Shown: piece by piece, positions 23,225 through 35,800 of the stretch | Position numbering within the stretch: position 1 is the first letter of the stretch | How the letters are laid out: each line of letters begins with the position of its first letter | Origin: Kingdonia uniflora | Taxonomy: Eukaryota > Streptophyta > Magnoliopsida > Ranunculales > Circaeasteraceae | Length of the DNA stretch: 64,000 nt | Reading direction: 5' to 3' | Assembly: GCA_014058105.1 (NCBI GenBank) | Contig: JACGCM010001313.1 | Span: forward strand, 682,001-746,000 | Made by a program: the position numbers and the translations under genes | Notes under the pieces: model-generated | Seen by the model: the letters and a program-made list of their open reading frames with translations, nothing else | Told to the model about the DNA's origin: nothing | Database searches by the model: none

Positions 23225-26200
23225 AGTCATGCCCCCAAATTCGATAATCGATAGCTAACCCAATTTCTCAGATTCGAGAATGTAAAGGTCGGGGAATCCA
23301 AAGATTCTACCCACAAACAACTGAGCCGTTGACAAATTCTGGCCCAGACGATCACTTAGCAATACATCAGAGTAATAAGGAATATAAAACAAAAACAACG
23401 GAAGACTAAGAAGCAAAATCTAAACATAAGATTATACAAACATCTACGCAGCAAACCCAAAAGTAATAACTGGAGAATGAGCCTCCATCTCAGCTCTCCA
23501 AGGATCACCACAGCAGCAGCTAAAACCTGAAATAACCTGCCACTGAAAGGGGGGATGCGAGGGTGAGCAAACAACGAGCTCACTAACTCCTAAGAATAGC
23601 TAAACGATTATACTAACCAATGAGATAGATATAAATATTAATGATAATAGGATATAATAATTGTTAATGATAAATAATATATATATCTACCAAGATATCT
23701 AAATGGTGCCTAATAGATATACATATATATATTAACTCTAATGAATCTATCTATAAAATATACCTCGTGCAAAGGAGTGCTAATATTATAACTACGCTAC
23801 AGTCACAAGGACTACTAACTATACTCTAATCATTATCGTGGCCCTCAGCGCCACGCGCAACTAACCTACCTCAGGAATACAATAACACGCGGGGGTAAAC
23901 GACCCTCGGACAACAACAATCTAACCGGGTTACCCAAACCCCAACCAAACACAACCCTGAAGCAATCACAAGCTAAGCAAGATCGCCCACAACCAAATAC
24001 CAGCCTAAAGCTCACAGCAACCAACCAGACTAATTAACCTAATAAATTAACCAGACACAGATGGAGGGAAGAGATGTAGAGAGGAGAGGAGTATGTAGAA
24101 GGAAGATGAATCTAATTACACCATAAATCAATTAGGAGAAGAGGAATTTAATAAACGGAGAAGAATATGATGAACTAGGATAATCCCATAATTATCCCAA
24201 ATGCAATGATATGTTATGATGATGATTTGATGGAATGAGATAATCTTATGATTATCCCAAGTACAGAAGATTTTAAATTAAACATAATGCAGAAAGGGTT
24301 AAGGATTTCAATCAAAAGAACCTACGAATTGGAGGTATGCAGAGATGCAATGATAAGTTTGATGATGGCAATGATGATGATGATGATGCAGAATGATTTA
24401 GCGATGTCAACCCAAAGGGCTATCCCCCAAGACTAAAGTGGGCTGACAACCGCTGAGAAAGGATTTACCTTACCGGATATTGCTGGATACAAGGGTACGA
24501 TATACTGCACTAGCTCGACCAGACTATGAGGATATTACATCAATTTATCAAATCCCACGGAGCCAACGTCCAAACTATATATACATTCCGAGGTATTTCA
24601 TCCACCAGGATAAGCCCTGTACCGGATCGCAAATACTATCTCATACCATCTCACACTCCCGAATTGGTGATAAGGTATAATAGTATCCATCCTGGACCCA
24701 CCTTCTATTTTAACCCGATTGAGGAATCCCTAAACCTCTTGAGGGTCTGCCGATGAGGAGTTATTTATGTATCCAATCGCAGTTATATAAGGAGAGAATA
24801 TATTATCTATGGATGTGAGCAAAAAACCTAAAGACTGAAGCACAACCACTACTAACAAAGCTAGTACATAATGGGATAACCACCTGCCTGAGAGCGTGGC
24901 AGCCAAAACAAACTCAAATGCCCTCCTGTGACTCAGTTGCACCATTTAAACCTAGATGAAATAGCAACTTAACCGTCACAACATCAAAGCAATATCAGTC
25001 TCTAAGATTCCTCAAGCAATGTGATTACCATCAAGTTTTACAGTGCTCTAGCTGTCAACACAGACTAGTACTCATGGGGTGACCTACAAGTAGCCAACAA
25101 TCCTCAATAACAGAACTGCCTCACAATCCTCCTAATCATGTACATAAGTCACCAGTGCGGATGTACAGGAACCGGATTCAACAGGAGGTTTCAGCCGCAT
25201 TCTAACATCTCGGGTGACGTACAACTTCATAAACCACGTGGACCCCACTGGGCCATGCTGTCTCGCTACCTCCTAGATGACGAAAGGGAACACAGCCCTA
25301 ACAGCCTCATCCCGGAGAAGGAAGGCTTACGAGTAAGCTATATTAGCTCTAAGAATCATGAGGATAATAAGTGTCACAACACGATAAGCAAACAATTCTA
25401 AGGTAAACTATCAGAAGTTTAACATCCACGACCAACCAGCGCGGACAAGCCATCTCCTCACCACAAACCGACAGTCCAGGAGATACCACACTCCCACATG
25501 GAATCCAACATTCCAAACAACCACCAACCACAATGACAGTACTCAAGGACCAGGCCTCGAGAACACAGAGTACACCTAGACAAGTCCTAAGACTAATCAA
25601 AATAATAACAGGCAAGAGGACGAGCTCCGAATCGAAGACGATGTCTTACTAAAGCAATGTCGCCCCAAGACTACCCTGGAACCAAGTTCAGTAACCCAGA
25701 CTAACCAAGGTGCTATACTATAAGGTGAAAACTATAGTCTCTAAACTAAGTATCTCAGAGAAATGGTGGGTAAACCACATGTCGTCCATAAGTCTCTACT
25801 AATCGTCAAACCAAGTCACTAGATCCCTGAAACAGGCTGGGCACCCTAATAACTAACCTACAATACCACACTCAAGATATATATATATATATATATATAT
25901 ATATTGCAACGCCGAGGCGTCGCAACACACTGAGAAATGCCTTTGTTTTCAACCCTAACGAATAAATGATTCGCAATGATCATCTACAATGAAATCGGTC
26001 CAAGAGGAATCTCAGGAGTTATCGTCACATTGACGACAACTGAGAACAACTACCTATGACTAACCATAACCTGCAGGCTCTATCTAGTAGCTAAACTCAC
26101 ATTGTCGCGGGTTTTACTAACTTATCAAACCCTTAGGTACTCTCGCCTGAGGTATGCTAAACGGATATCCCGTAAAAGTGTCATAAGAAATTAACCGATA

Positions 26201-27662
26201 TGTTAACCTAATCACAGACATAATATATATATACTAGGCATTTCTATAACTCACAAATCGGGATAATAATCTAGTTATTCAGGAAGATAAAACTCGTCTG
26301 ACGATAATCCAAGTCGTGCGGAAATCCAACTCAGAAAATCAAACCTAGGATCGACGATGAGGCAATCAGAACAATGAACAAGCTACCACAACCAATAACA
26401 ACAGCAAATAAACAATCAATTCAAGAAGATGACATCAAACCCAAACCCTAGAAATTAGACCTACGCCGAAATCGAGCGAAAAGGACGGAAAAGGAATCGG
26501 GAATCTCTTACCGAGGATAGGAGTGAAGCTTGCGATGAAGCAGGCCAAGAGTCGTTGAGTGATGGGGAAGATTTGATTGAGAGTATGGAGGGGAGGGGAA
26601 AAGGTTTGGGAGAGAAGGGAGAGAGAATAAAAAATGGGGAAGAGAGGAGAAGAAGAAATAAAGCTAAAAAGGCTGGAATCGCACCTCTGTTCTAACGGGA
26701 ATTGATCCTGTTCGAACAGAGCCAAGTGTATTTGAATTGAGAAGTGTTCTGTTCGAATACAAAGGACTCTATTCTAATAGTACTGGTCCGGCCCCAAAAA
26801 AACAACTCCGGAGGCACCCTGAACCACCCCGGACACCCCGGAAATACCACGGACCACCCCTACTACTACACAAACACTTCTGCAAGTTCAACAAGGGTTT
26901 CTCAAGGTAGAAATACCACCTCCACACCCTCACGGCCACCAAAACGCCTAAACCTCCAAAGAGGAATATTTTCCTCGGGAAACTCCAGAAACCTACCGAT
27001 CAATCCAAAGGCTCACCGGAACAACCCCAAACTATAGAAACACTAATAAAACATCACTACCAAACTTTTTTAGGGTTCCTGAGGTCTAAAGACCACCTCC
27101 ACAGCCTAATGGCCACCGGAACTCCTAAAACCCATAAAAAGGAATCTAGCGGCTATAAACTTATCCGAAAGGAATAAATGCATGCGAAATGGATAGAAAT
27201 GACTCGTGAGGAATAATATACAAATGTGTGACGTGTTGGATTATATACGGAAGCTTAGTGGAAGACAGAATGAATCTTTTATGAAGAAATGGACATAAAG
27301 GAAGAAAATGGACAGAAAGGAAGAAAATGGACAGAAAGGAATAAAATTGGACGGGAAGAATCTGACAAGCCAGATAGGAGGAGAAGCATCAAGGAAGCCC
27401 AAATCTACCCTTGGATTCCCTAAGATCACACCACACCACCACACAACAATATCGCACAACCACCAAACCACAACGGGTACCCAAAACCAAAACACAAACA
27501 CTTCCGCCCCGAAACAACCGAAACCAACAGAACTGCCAAAAGGAATCTAATACAAACTTACCAAAAGAAATAACATGGATGTTTAACGAATAATAATATA
27601 TGAATAATAGTAACAATACTTAATAATAAACAAAAAATACCCTAAAATTCTAGGACATTACA
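23225..27662 (-). repeat. 5' LTR of the large retrotransposon derivative
   Basis: Second long LTR. Its inner edge reads AGTCATGCCCCC where the outer copy has TGTCACGCCC, so one terminal base has mutated. The ORFs at 24248-24436 and 24480-24680 are copies of those in the 3' LTR at 18864-19052 and 19099-19290. Confidence 0.9.
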
Positions 27663-27667
27663 GATCC
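27663..27667. repeat. Target site duplication, right copy
   Basis: GATCC after the LTR end; partner of 17838-17842. Confidence 0.9.
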
Positions 27668-28499
27668 CTACACTAGATTGTGTAATTCGCAACACCTTTG
27701 ATAAGATTCTTGGTAGTTTGAACTTCAAATTTAGAGACAGAGTCTGTCAGTGTCGGTTATTGAATGCTTATCTCATTCTTGGTCTTACTGTGAGAGATTA
27801 TCACCCGGACTGGCATTTTCAAGATACCCATTACATTTTGGAGTTCAAGAATAAGTATTTTGGTAAGAAGCAAATCATCAATAGGTTAGACATCGCAGAA
27901 TGTCAAGGGTATGCGAAGTCCCGCGATACTAAAGGTAATATTTGTCTTTTGTTTTTGCAAAGTTGTTATTTTTGGTTGGTGACATGATATCACTTGCTAA
28001 CTCTAACTTTATCATTTATTTTCTTTATTGTCATTTGTCAAGAGCTATTTTGTCATGTTTAGCTTTTACATTTTATCAATTGTTTACCCTTGGTGTTCAA
28101 ATACCTTTTATCATGTATTATGTAACCTTTTGTTATTTTTGTTTGAGGATAACTTGAAGAGACTAAATCTACTTTATGTTCTTGAGACTTTCCTTATTTC
28201 TAACAACGTCGATAGCAAGTGTGTTAATTTAGCTACTAATATTAAGGTATTTGAGAGCTTTCCCTGAGGATATTCTATTTTTTATTATCTTCTTCAGAGT
28301 TTGGAACTTTATGAGAATGATCCATTGAAGTAAAAATATGTATCTAATTTGAAAGGATGTGTGTAGATACTAATGTTATGGTCGTTTCTAATCATGCCAG
28401 GCTTGGGTTCGCGAAGGATATGTAATGGCTAGTTTTTTGGTAGGTGAGCTTCACCAATACCATTTAGGTACAGACTGGTAATACAAGTACGAATAACAA

Positions 28500-29588
28500 G
28501 AAAGCAGTATTCTTTTATGTGGAAAGCTCAAAGAAGCCTAATAAAAACCATGACCTCAATAAGGATTTGGATGTAAGATTCACTATCTTGATAACCTATT
28601 ACACTTGCAGAGAAAGTAATATAGAGGGTGTGCAAAAAGAATTCCCTATCCCTATTGTTGTATACTCTGCCTATATTTATAGTTACATACAGGCAGCTAC
28701 AAAGTTCCAACGATTCTCCTATATTTCAGGGAGGTGGGCGATCTTTGCGGAGTTCGTGCAATGACTATATTTGACCAAGTGTAATGGTTGTTGTAGTCGT
28801 AGGTTGAAGTATTATCGACTTATAGATGTGTAGATGATCATATGCCTTCGACATGACTCCAATACCTTGTCTTATCAAACATGAGAAATATGCTACTACA
28901 TGATACATGACAAGAGGCACTTATTTCCGTGGTACCATGCGTAGAGGATTAACGAGATTTCCATCGACGACGATACCCTCGATTTCTTTTAATTGCAATA
29001 ATTTGATTTCTTTCCTGTTGACTCCTAAAGGCGACGTTATTCTTATACGTACCCGTTATTGATAAAGCTGAAGAAATAATGTATTGTGGGGATGATTTTG
29101 GCAATGGAAAGGTAGTTCATTATAGCGAATGATCGTATGCCATATATATAGTTGAAATTAGTTAATTAATTGCTTCTTCTAGCTTTCTCATATATAATCG
29201 CCTATTTGTCATTCTTAGATGCTTCTCAAGCAAAAGAATGCTAAAAAAGAGCATTCTTCAACATAGAAAAGGCAATTTGGGATTGATAAGATTCCACAGC
29301 TTTGATACACAAGAGAAAGCTCTGTTAAGATCCCAACCACCAATAAGTTAAAGAGGAAGAAGTGCGATAATGTGGTGGAGGATAAATTGATGAAAGTGGA
29401 ATCAGGATCAAAAGAAATGGGCAATGTAGTGGTAAAGACAGTGAAGAAAGTAGAATCAGGATAATAAGAAAGGGTCCCCGTGGTGGTGATTGAACCGGAT
29501 TCAGACGTCTCTAAGAAAGTGGTGAAGGATTCTGTGGAAGAAGATACAGACAAGTCGGAGGAAGAAGATACCAAAGAAGCAAGTCAGG
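28500..29588 (+). pseudogene. Remnant exons downstream of the DUF1985 fragment
   Basis: A plus-strand frame at 28519-28764 (ESSKKPNKNHDLNKD, FPIPIVVYSAYIYSYIQ) and broken text to about 29160 have no recognised family. From about 29330 the sequence gives a Lys/Glu/Val-rich low-complexity stretch such as KVESGSKEMGNVVVK and EEDTDKSEEEDTKEASQ, with stops. It resembles the basic/acidic linker between the DUF1985 and Ulp1 parts of the 39-44 kb gene. I infer it is the continuation of the same decayed gene. A minus-strand Ser/Thr-rich frame at 29215-29574 is its shadow. Confidence 0.4.
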
Positions 29589-30536
29589 TACCTTTTGTTC
29601 AAGTACTTAACATCTATAAAGTACATAACATATATATGAGCGATTCAATGTGAAGTGAAACACAAACTGAATCAATCGAAGAATTAGAAAACCTAATTTT
29701 GATTTGAAAAGCTTTTGAGTTTCAAGCTTGAAGGCGTTGCGAGAACAAGGAATTAATTGTAAGAAGCTTTATTAGAAGAGAAGCAACCACGGGATGTGGT
29801 TATCAAGTATGTAAGTAATTAAATTCTTGTAATTTAATTTAAATAGTAGATTTTTAGCTGTCGGGCGATTCGGCTGCGACTTATGGGTTTTTGTTCTGAG
29901 AAAGGTTTCCCACATGGTTAAAATTATTTATTTTTATGCTTTATTTACTATTTCCTGTTGTCAATAGATAATTGAATTAGGTGAGGGTTAGACAATTAAT
30001 TTAAGGATTATCGAACCTCTTAAATTTGACCGAAATTAATCGAAAATGATTAATCTCAAGTAGTTAGAAATTTTAGCAAGGTTAACGTATTTTATTTCCG
30101 TTACTTGAGGAGAATCTGACGCATCAAAGCAAACAAAAATATCAATGACAGTCTCTTCTTTTATAGAAGATAACTTCAGCGGTTCTCAATGTTTTACACC
30201 CCCTGGATCAGAAAAGTAGAATTTTACCATTTATCTAGCAATCGCATTTTTTTATTTTTAGCTACTAGAGTATTAATTGTTTAAATACAAGTAAGTTGTG
30301 ATAATTGTAGTGATGGTTCCTTTATCTCCCCACTTTAAATCATTTACACTTTGATGGGGATTCATATCCCTTATTACAGTCAATCTGCGATTGAGCAAAA
30401 GGTGTATATAAGTTGAAATAGACATTGCAACCCGAAAATCAGTGTTAAATATTGTTGAATTTTAAAATTTTGCGGCGCGACGAAGTGCTCGCATATTTGT
30501 TACCGGGTATTTTACTGGTGCTCACAAGTTCTTTGA
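29589..30536. other. AT-rich 0.95 kb, possible LTR fragment
   Basis: No gene. The part at about 29630-30120 has the feel of a plant copia LTR end (GGTTTCCCACATGG; AGAAGAGAAGCAACCACGGG), but no second copy, primer site or polypurine tract was found in the window to confirm it. Confidence 0.25.
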
Positions 30537-30912
30537 GTAAGAATTTAATACATTTACTATAATCAATGAATCGGATAAGAAAAGGACTTTATTAACTTCT
30601 TCTCCTGCTTTAACAATTTCTCTTGAGCTTGAATGGAGTCTTTGCCTTGAATGGTTGTAGACCTTAATGGGATGGTTTTCTATGTTGTAGCCTCCAAGAG
30701 GGACTTCCCCTTTATTGAACCTGATATGGTTTAAGTAGTCTTCATATTATACCCTCAAGCCCTAATAAAGAGTAACACTAGGTCCCACCAACCTTTAACT
30801 TGGTGTAACAATTGGGTATAGCCAATAATACCTATACGACCTATTAACATGTGTGCTCGTGAACCGAAAGATAAAATATTGGGTAGTGCCAACATAGATG
30901 GAAAATCCAATA
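30537..30912 (-). repeat. 3' LTR of the copia element
   Basis: On the minus strand it starts TATTGGATTTTCCATC (for canonical TGTTGG) right after the tract CCAGGTAGGAGATTA and ends near TGTATTAAATTCTTA. That end corresponds to the 5' LTR end TGTATTAAATTTCTACA beside the primer site at 37818. Edges are approximate. Confidence 0.65.
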
Positions 30913-31667
30913 ATCTCCTACCTGGGGCTAACTTGATTTTCTTAGGAAAAATATTTTTAACCTGATTTATGCTTTTTATGAAAAGTGGATAACTATTCTT
31001 TATTTTTAAAGCTACACAAGATAATTTTTTGAAGGCAATGTTGCATCGAACTTGACTGTCACTCTACGACTAAAAAATGGCTAACATGGTTCACAGAAAA
31101 AATTTGGTCAGACCTTTAAGCACATGCCTAATTTATAGTGTAGGCTTTGGGCTAGCAACCTCAATAGCTTTCAAGTATAATTTCTTTACTGGTGGAGTTT
31201 AGCATGGGAATGGCAATTGTACACCATAACGATGTGCTAGTACATTACTATTAGTGTTCTGTAATATGTGTTTACCAGACATACGTCATTTCAATACTTA
31301 GAAAAACCATCATGCAAAGACCATCGTTCATACTGAATAAAGGCAAAAAGATGTAGAGCCTACCCATATCCAGCCCAAGCAAACTTGAGAATCATTTTAG
31401 TATTCTCTATAGGCACTTGATTACTTAGACAACTATCATGTGATAAAATTACTTATATCTAAAACTTTATTGCAATTGCATAATTGAAATTGAATATGTA
31501 CACATATAATAACGGATCTAAATATAACAACAACTAAATAATCAAAATCAAAATTAAATGTATACAAAGTGATAACCGGGAACAACTTCCACAGAAATAA
31601 AAAATCCTAATACGGTAATGGTGAATAAAATAAAGTCAATAACTACTCCCACATAAAAGAGTGATCC
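30913..31667 (-). other. 3' non-coding region of the copia element
   Basis: 0.75 kb of AT-rich sequence between the gag-pol stop and the polypurine tract at 30913-30927. No ORF is worth reporting. It is longer than usual for copia elements. Confidence 0.5.
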
Positions 31668-34600
31668 TCAAAGAGTATCAAGAAATCTCATACGCGTAAC
31701 ATGTCCCCTAAAGGCTGGTATCGAGAGTCACTTAGTTAGTAGATCAACAATAACCTCTAGTGTCGACAAATGAGGAATCTCGATAATTTTTTTATGTAAT
31801 TTATTAATGATAGCGCGATACTTAATGTTAATATTTATGTTATTAATAGGTACATTATCATTCTAAGCATATTTGACGACTGCCTCATTGTCGCAAAATA
31901 CTCGCAACGGTCTAAAAATTGAATCATCAACCTTCAGTTCATAAATAAATTGCATGAGCCATACAGTCTGTTGGGAAACCTTATAACAAGCCACATTCAT
32001 TGCTTCTATAGTCAAGGAAGCTACAAGAGACTGTTTGACACTGTTTCACAAGATAGTGCCATGAGCAAGCATAAAAACTTAACCAGATGTAAACTTCTTG
32101 TCATCTTTGTCCCCTAAAATATTTGAGTCAGAGTAGCCCAAAACCATGAGCTCATCCGATCTCCTATAAACCAATCTATAATCTTTAGTCCTCTTTAAAT
32201 AGTGAAGAACTTTCTTGGTTGTTTGCCATTGAATAATAGAAGGATTTTGTTAGTACCTTCCTAACATCCCAACAACAAAATTGATATCGGGTCTCATACA
32301 TATCATACCATACATGAGACTGCTAACTACTAAAGCATACTCCTTAGCGATGTCTGAAGAAACTGACTCATGCGGTATTGTCTTTCTGAATATATATTCC
32401 TTGATAACAGGGACTTTTCCTACATGTCATACCTCTTTAAAACTTTATCGATATACGTACTCTAAGATATGTTAAGTATCTCTCTAGTCCTATGTCACAC
32501 AATCCTGATGCCAAGAACATAACTGGCATCTCCCATATCTATCATATCAAAATATTAAGATAAGAAGGCTTTCGCCTCTTGAAGAAACCAGACGTCACTG
32601 TTAGCGAGTAAAATATCGTCAACGTACAAAACTATAAATGTAACGTCTCCCACTCTATTAGATATATATACAACGATCTATTTTGTACTCAAAAAATTAT
32701 GGTTTGAAGCCACCTCATAAAATTGTAGGTACCACTGCCTAGATGCTTACTTGAGACAGTAGATAGAGCGATTAAGTTTACAAAATAGTCAAACCATCCC
32801 TCCGGACTTAAAAACCTTTGGGTTGGTGAATATAAATTTCCTTTTTAAGACGTCCACTAAGAAAAACTGTATTGACGTCCATCTGATGAAACTCCAAGTC
32901 AAATTATACCATAAGAGCCAAAATAATTCCTTATGAATCCTTCTTCAAAACTGGTAAGAAATTCTCATCAAAGTTAATTCTTGGACGTTATTTGAAACCC
33001 TTCGCAGCAAGTCTCACTTTGAAATGCTCAACCTTCCCTTCAGAATCACGTTCGGTCTTAAAGATCTATTTGCATTCAACTGCCTTTGATCCTTCAGGTA
33101 AAGGTGTCAACTCCCATACAGAGTTGTGAGACATAGAATCCATCTCATCCGTCATGGCATTATGCCATTGATCTGCAAAACTACTAGCCATAGCCACACT
33201 AAAAGATACTGGATCCTCAAAATCAAATAAATCCCCTTCAACTGAATAAAGATGGTAATCTAAAGAAATAACTGAATGTCTCTCTCTAGAGGATCTCTGA
33301 GTAGGAGCATGAGGCCGGGCTGAAGGTAGAACGATAGGAAGTTGGACAGAAATGGGTAGAGGAAAAATCTAAGGGAGAACCGGTGCTACAACAGGGTCCG
33401 GAATTGGGTTTGGAATAATAGATAGGACTGGAACCGTAGTCATCACAATGTCAATATCAGATAAATGCCGAAGCATAACAATACTGATCAGAATAATAAT
33501 TGGACTCTGAGTCTTCGAACCCTCCTTAAAGACAACCTCTCTATGGATAGTACTGGTAAAGTGATCTCCTTCCTCTATGCAATGAGCATGAGCACACTCA
33601 ACAATCTTCATGGGTTGAGAAGGATAATAAAGCCTGAAACCTTTCGATCTCTTTAGGAAACCAATGAAAATAATAATAATCCTTGAATCTAACTTTTGAA
33701 TATTCAGGTTAAATAATTTTGCTTCTGCTGGACAACCCCAAACATGCAAGTGATCAAGAGTAGGATTTCTTCTAGCCCATAAATGAGAAGGATTAACTGG
33801 AATAAAATGAGAAGGAACTTGATTCTAAATATAGACTGAATAACAGAAGTACTCTCCCCACAAATTTATAGGTAAATCAGCATGACATAACATGTTGGGA
33901 ACCATGTTCTAATAAGTTTGATTACGGCATTCATAAATACCATTTTTTTTATTGATCCAGGGGTAGTGTACTAGGCTATAATACCCTAATCCGTTAAATA
34001 CTGATAGAATGGTCTCGCATGTCGATCGTCTTGATTGATCTTACCATAATACTCTCCTCCTCGATCTAATTGGACAACTTTTATCTTTCAATCTAGCTAT
34101 TTCTTAACCTTTTACTGGAACATTTTGAATACGTCAAGTGATTCAGACTTCTGATGGATAAGAAAAACGTAGGTATAATGAGAGAAATCCTTAATGAAAG
34201 TGATAAAATATTGATGACCACCGCGTGACGGAGTAGAAAAAGGTCCACAAATATCTGTATGAATTTGCTGTAAAAGGTATGTGCTATGAGTATAGTCAAA
34301 TTTCCTGATCTTGGTCAGTTTTCACGAATACAATCGATGCAAGTCTAAAAATTAAAGAAGTCTAAATCCCCAAGAACCCCATCTCAAGCCATAATCTCTA
34401 ACTTCTTTCTATAAATATGTCATAGTCGTTTGTACCATAACATCAAAGATTACTTCAAAATTCTAGAACGTTTAGAAGTAAAAGAAATACTAGCATAAGA
34501 AGATAAACATAATAATGAAGTCTCAAATGAATTATCAAGAGATAAACAATATAACCCATCAACTAGTAAACCAAAACCCATAATAGAATCATGTTGAATA

Positions 34601-35800
34601 ATGTCAAAACCAGCATGTCTAAAATTGAAAAAAATGTAACCGAGAAACTGAAACTAGAGATTGTCTCATCGATGAAACATAAAAGATGCCTGTCAAATCT
34701 AAAGCAATACTCGTGTCTAAAACCAAGCGAAAAGTACCAATAAACTCAATAGGAAAGATTCTAACATCTCTCGAGAAAACCTACTCCTCAAGCCTTACCG
34801 ACTACCTACTGATGAGCCCCTATAGATAATTTAAAATGTGAACAGATGCCCCAAAATCTAACCACCAAGAGTTGGTGAGAACATCAACCAAATTAGATTT
34901 AAAACAAGCATAAATAGAACTAATACCTTCTTTCTTAGTCAACCATTTTTTATAAGAAATGACAATCCTGTTTTACATGACCTTTCTTTTTGTAAAAGAA
35001 ACACTTTATTGGTAATAACGTAGTTACAGAAGAAGTTACCTTCTTTTTCCCATTCTCATTCCCTGAACAAGAACTCTGCCCTGGACTACACTTAAAATTT
35101 TTTCTTCTTTGTAGAACCTTAATTTTTGAATTTCTTTTTTCCTCAAGAATTAATGGACAACCTCTTCATGGAAGTTGTCAGATAAACCAATTCTACTTTA
35201 CCTTTACTCTGCCATTCTTCCTCCAAGACCAATATTGTAATCATGTCATTCATTTCTCAAGTCTTATCCTGATTATGGTAGTAAATCTGGAACGTCTCAA
35301 AACTTTTTGGAAGAGACCAAACTGCTAAGTGAACTATCAGTATATCATCAATGGTAAGACCGATTTTTTTAAAGGTAGAAACTAACTTGGAGATCTTAAG
35401 AATGCATGAGCGTACATTTCCACTGCCGTCATACTTCAGCGATAAAAACTAAGATAAATTACTGTACTGCTTCCCCTTAACGGAACTCTCAAACTATTTC
35501 TTAATAACATCTAACTGTTTCTTTACGGTACCTTTCTCAGCGATACCGGCCCACATAATAGGATCGATGGAAGATCGAATGATGAGATTTTCCATTTTAT
35601 TGGCTTTGATCCATTTATCATGGACTACTTTCTCAGCATCAAAAGAGGTATCTGTGAGATCTACGAGCTTGGCTTTGGTGAGAAAAAAAATCAAAATCAA
35701 GGTAGCCTAGGGCAATCTTGATTTTGAGTTTCCAGCTGGAGTAGTTAGAGTCCGTCAAGGTCTCAATATTAGTTAGTTGGTTATGGTTCATAGGGTTCAT
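31668..35800 (-). pseudogene. gag-pol of the copia element
   Basis: The ATG at 35800 starts MNPMNHNQLTNIETLTDSN, then YSSWKLKIKIALGY (Gag). The zinc knuckle (35003-34962) reads C-F-F-Y-K-K-K-G-H-V-K-Q-D-C, with the second Cys changed to Tyr. The protease motif is LDFGASVHIL (about 34860-34840), DSGAS being expected. Integrase: TDICGPF near 34250, LDRGGEYY near 34060, later text HVWGCPAEAKLF (33749-33710) and SKGFRLYYPS. RT: FHQMDVNTVFLSGRL near 32870; catalytic YVDD at 32626-32615; then MYGMICMRPDINFVVGM. RNase H: SLVASLTIEAMNVACYKV, LRVFCDNEAVVKYA and HLSTLEVIVDLLTK near the end. Multiple stops and frameshifts. Family resemblance is to Tnt1-like copia elements, by memory of motifs. Confidence 0.85.

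Larger units (their letters stand above)
17843..27662 (-). mobile_element. Large retrotransposon derivative with 4.4-kb LTRs and non-coding core
   Basis: Two direct repeats of 4460 bp (17843-22302) and 4438 bp (23225-27662) enclose only 922 bp. Read on the minus strand, the 5' LTR (27662 to 23225) is followed 4 bases later by TGGTATCAGTGCCAGG, a good initiator-Met primer site. The core ends in the purine tract TAAGGAGGGTAGAT before the second LTR. Ends are TGTAATGTCC...GCGTGACA, and the insertion made a perfect GATCC duplication. The PPT/LTR edge resembles the Del/Tekay chromovirus group, so I place it there tentatively. No gag or pol remains, so it must have been mobilised in trans: a LARD-type element. 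The LTRs differ by several percent by eye. Confidence 0.9.
17710..28440 (+). pseudogene. DUF1985-type gene fragment split by an LTR element
   Basis: The ATG at 17710 starts MSKNDNENFWSAKHLSYFF. The frame runs to SLMDISLI and is cut by the retrotransposon at 17843. With one copy of the GATCC duplication removed, the frame continues in phase as IPTLDCVIRNTFDKILG (27663 on), then RLLNAYLILGLTVRD and YFGKKQIINRLD. An intron-like stretch starts at about 27932 and carries TATCATTTATTT and TGTCATTTGTCA motifs. Coding resumes near 28147 with LKRLNLLYVLETFLISNN and ends in stops after 28265. The pattern parallels the better-preserved gene at 39.3-40.4 kb (HVCLILGLRV; VLRLNLSKIILSFLL), which leads to a Ulp1 protease. 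Such DUF1985-Ulp1 genes are normally carried by MULE transposons; the protease half is not recognisable here. Confidence 0.6.

Noticed and set aside
18864..24680. Pairs of matching ORFs (18864-19052 with 24248-24436; 19099-19290 with 24480-24680) as a conserved gene family
   Set aside because: They match only because they lie in the two LTRs of one element; similar changes fall at all codon positions and the reading direction is opposite to the element.
33465..33656. Plus-strand ORF over the copia integrase C-terminal region
   Set aside because: Shadow of the minus-strand frame carrying HVWGCPAEAKLF and SKGFRLYYPS.
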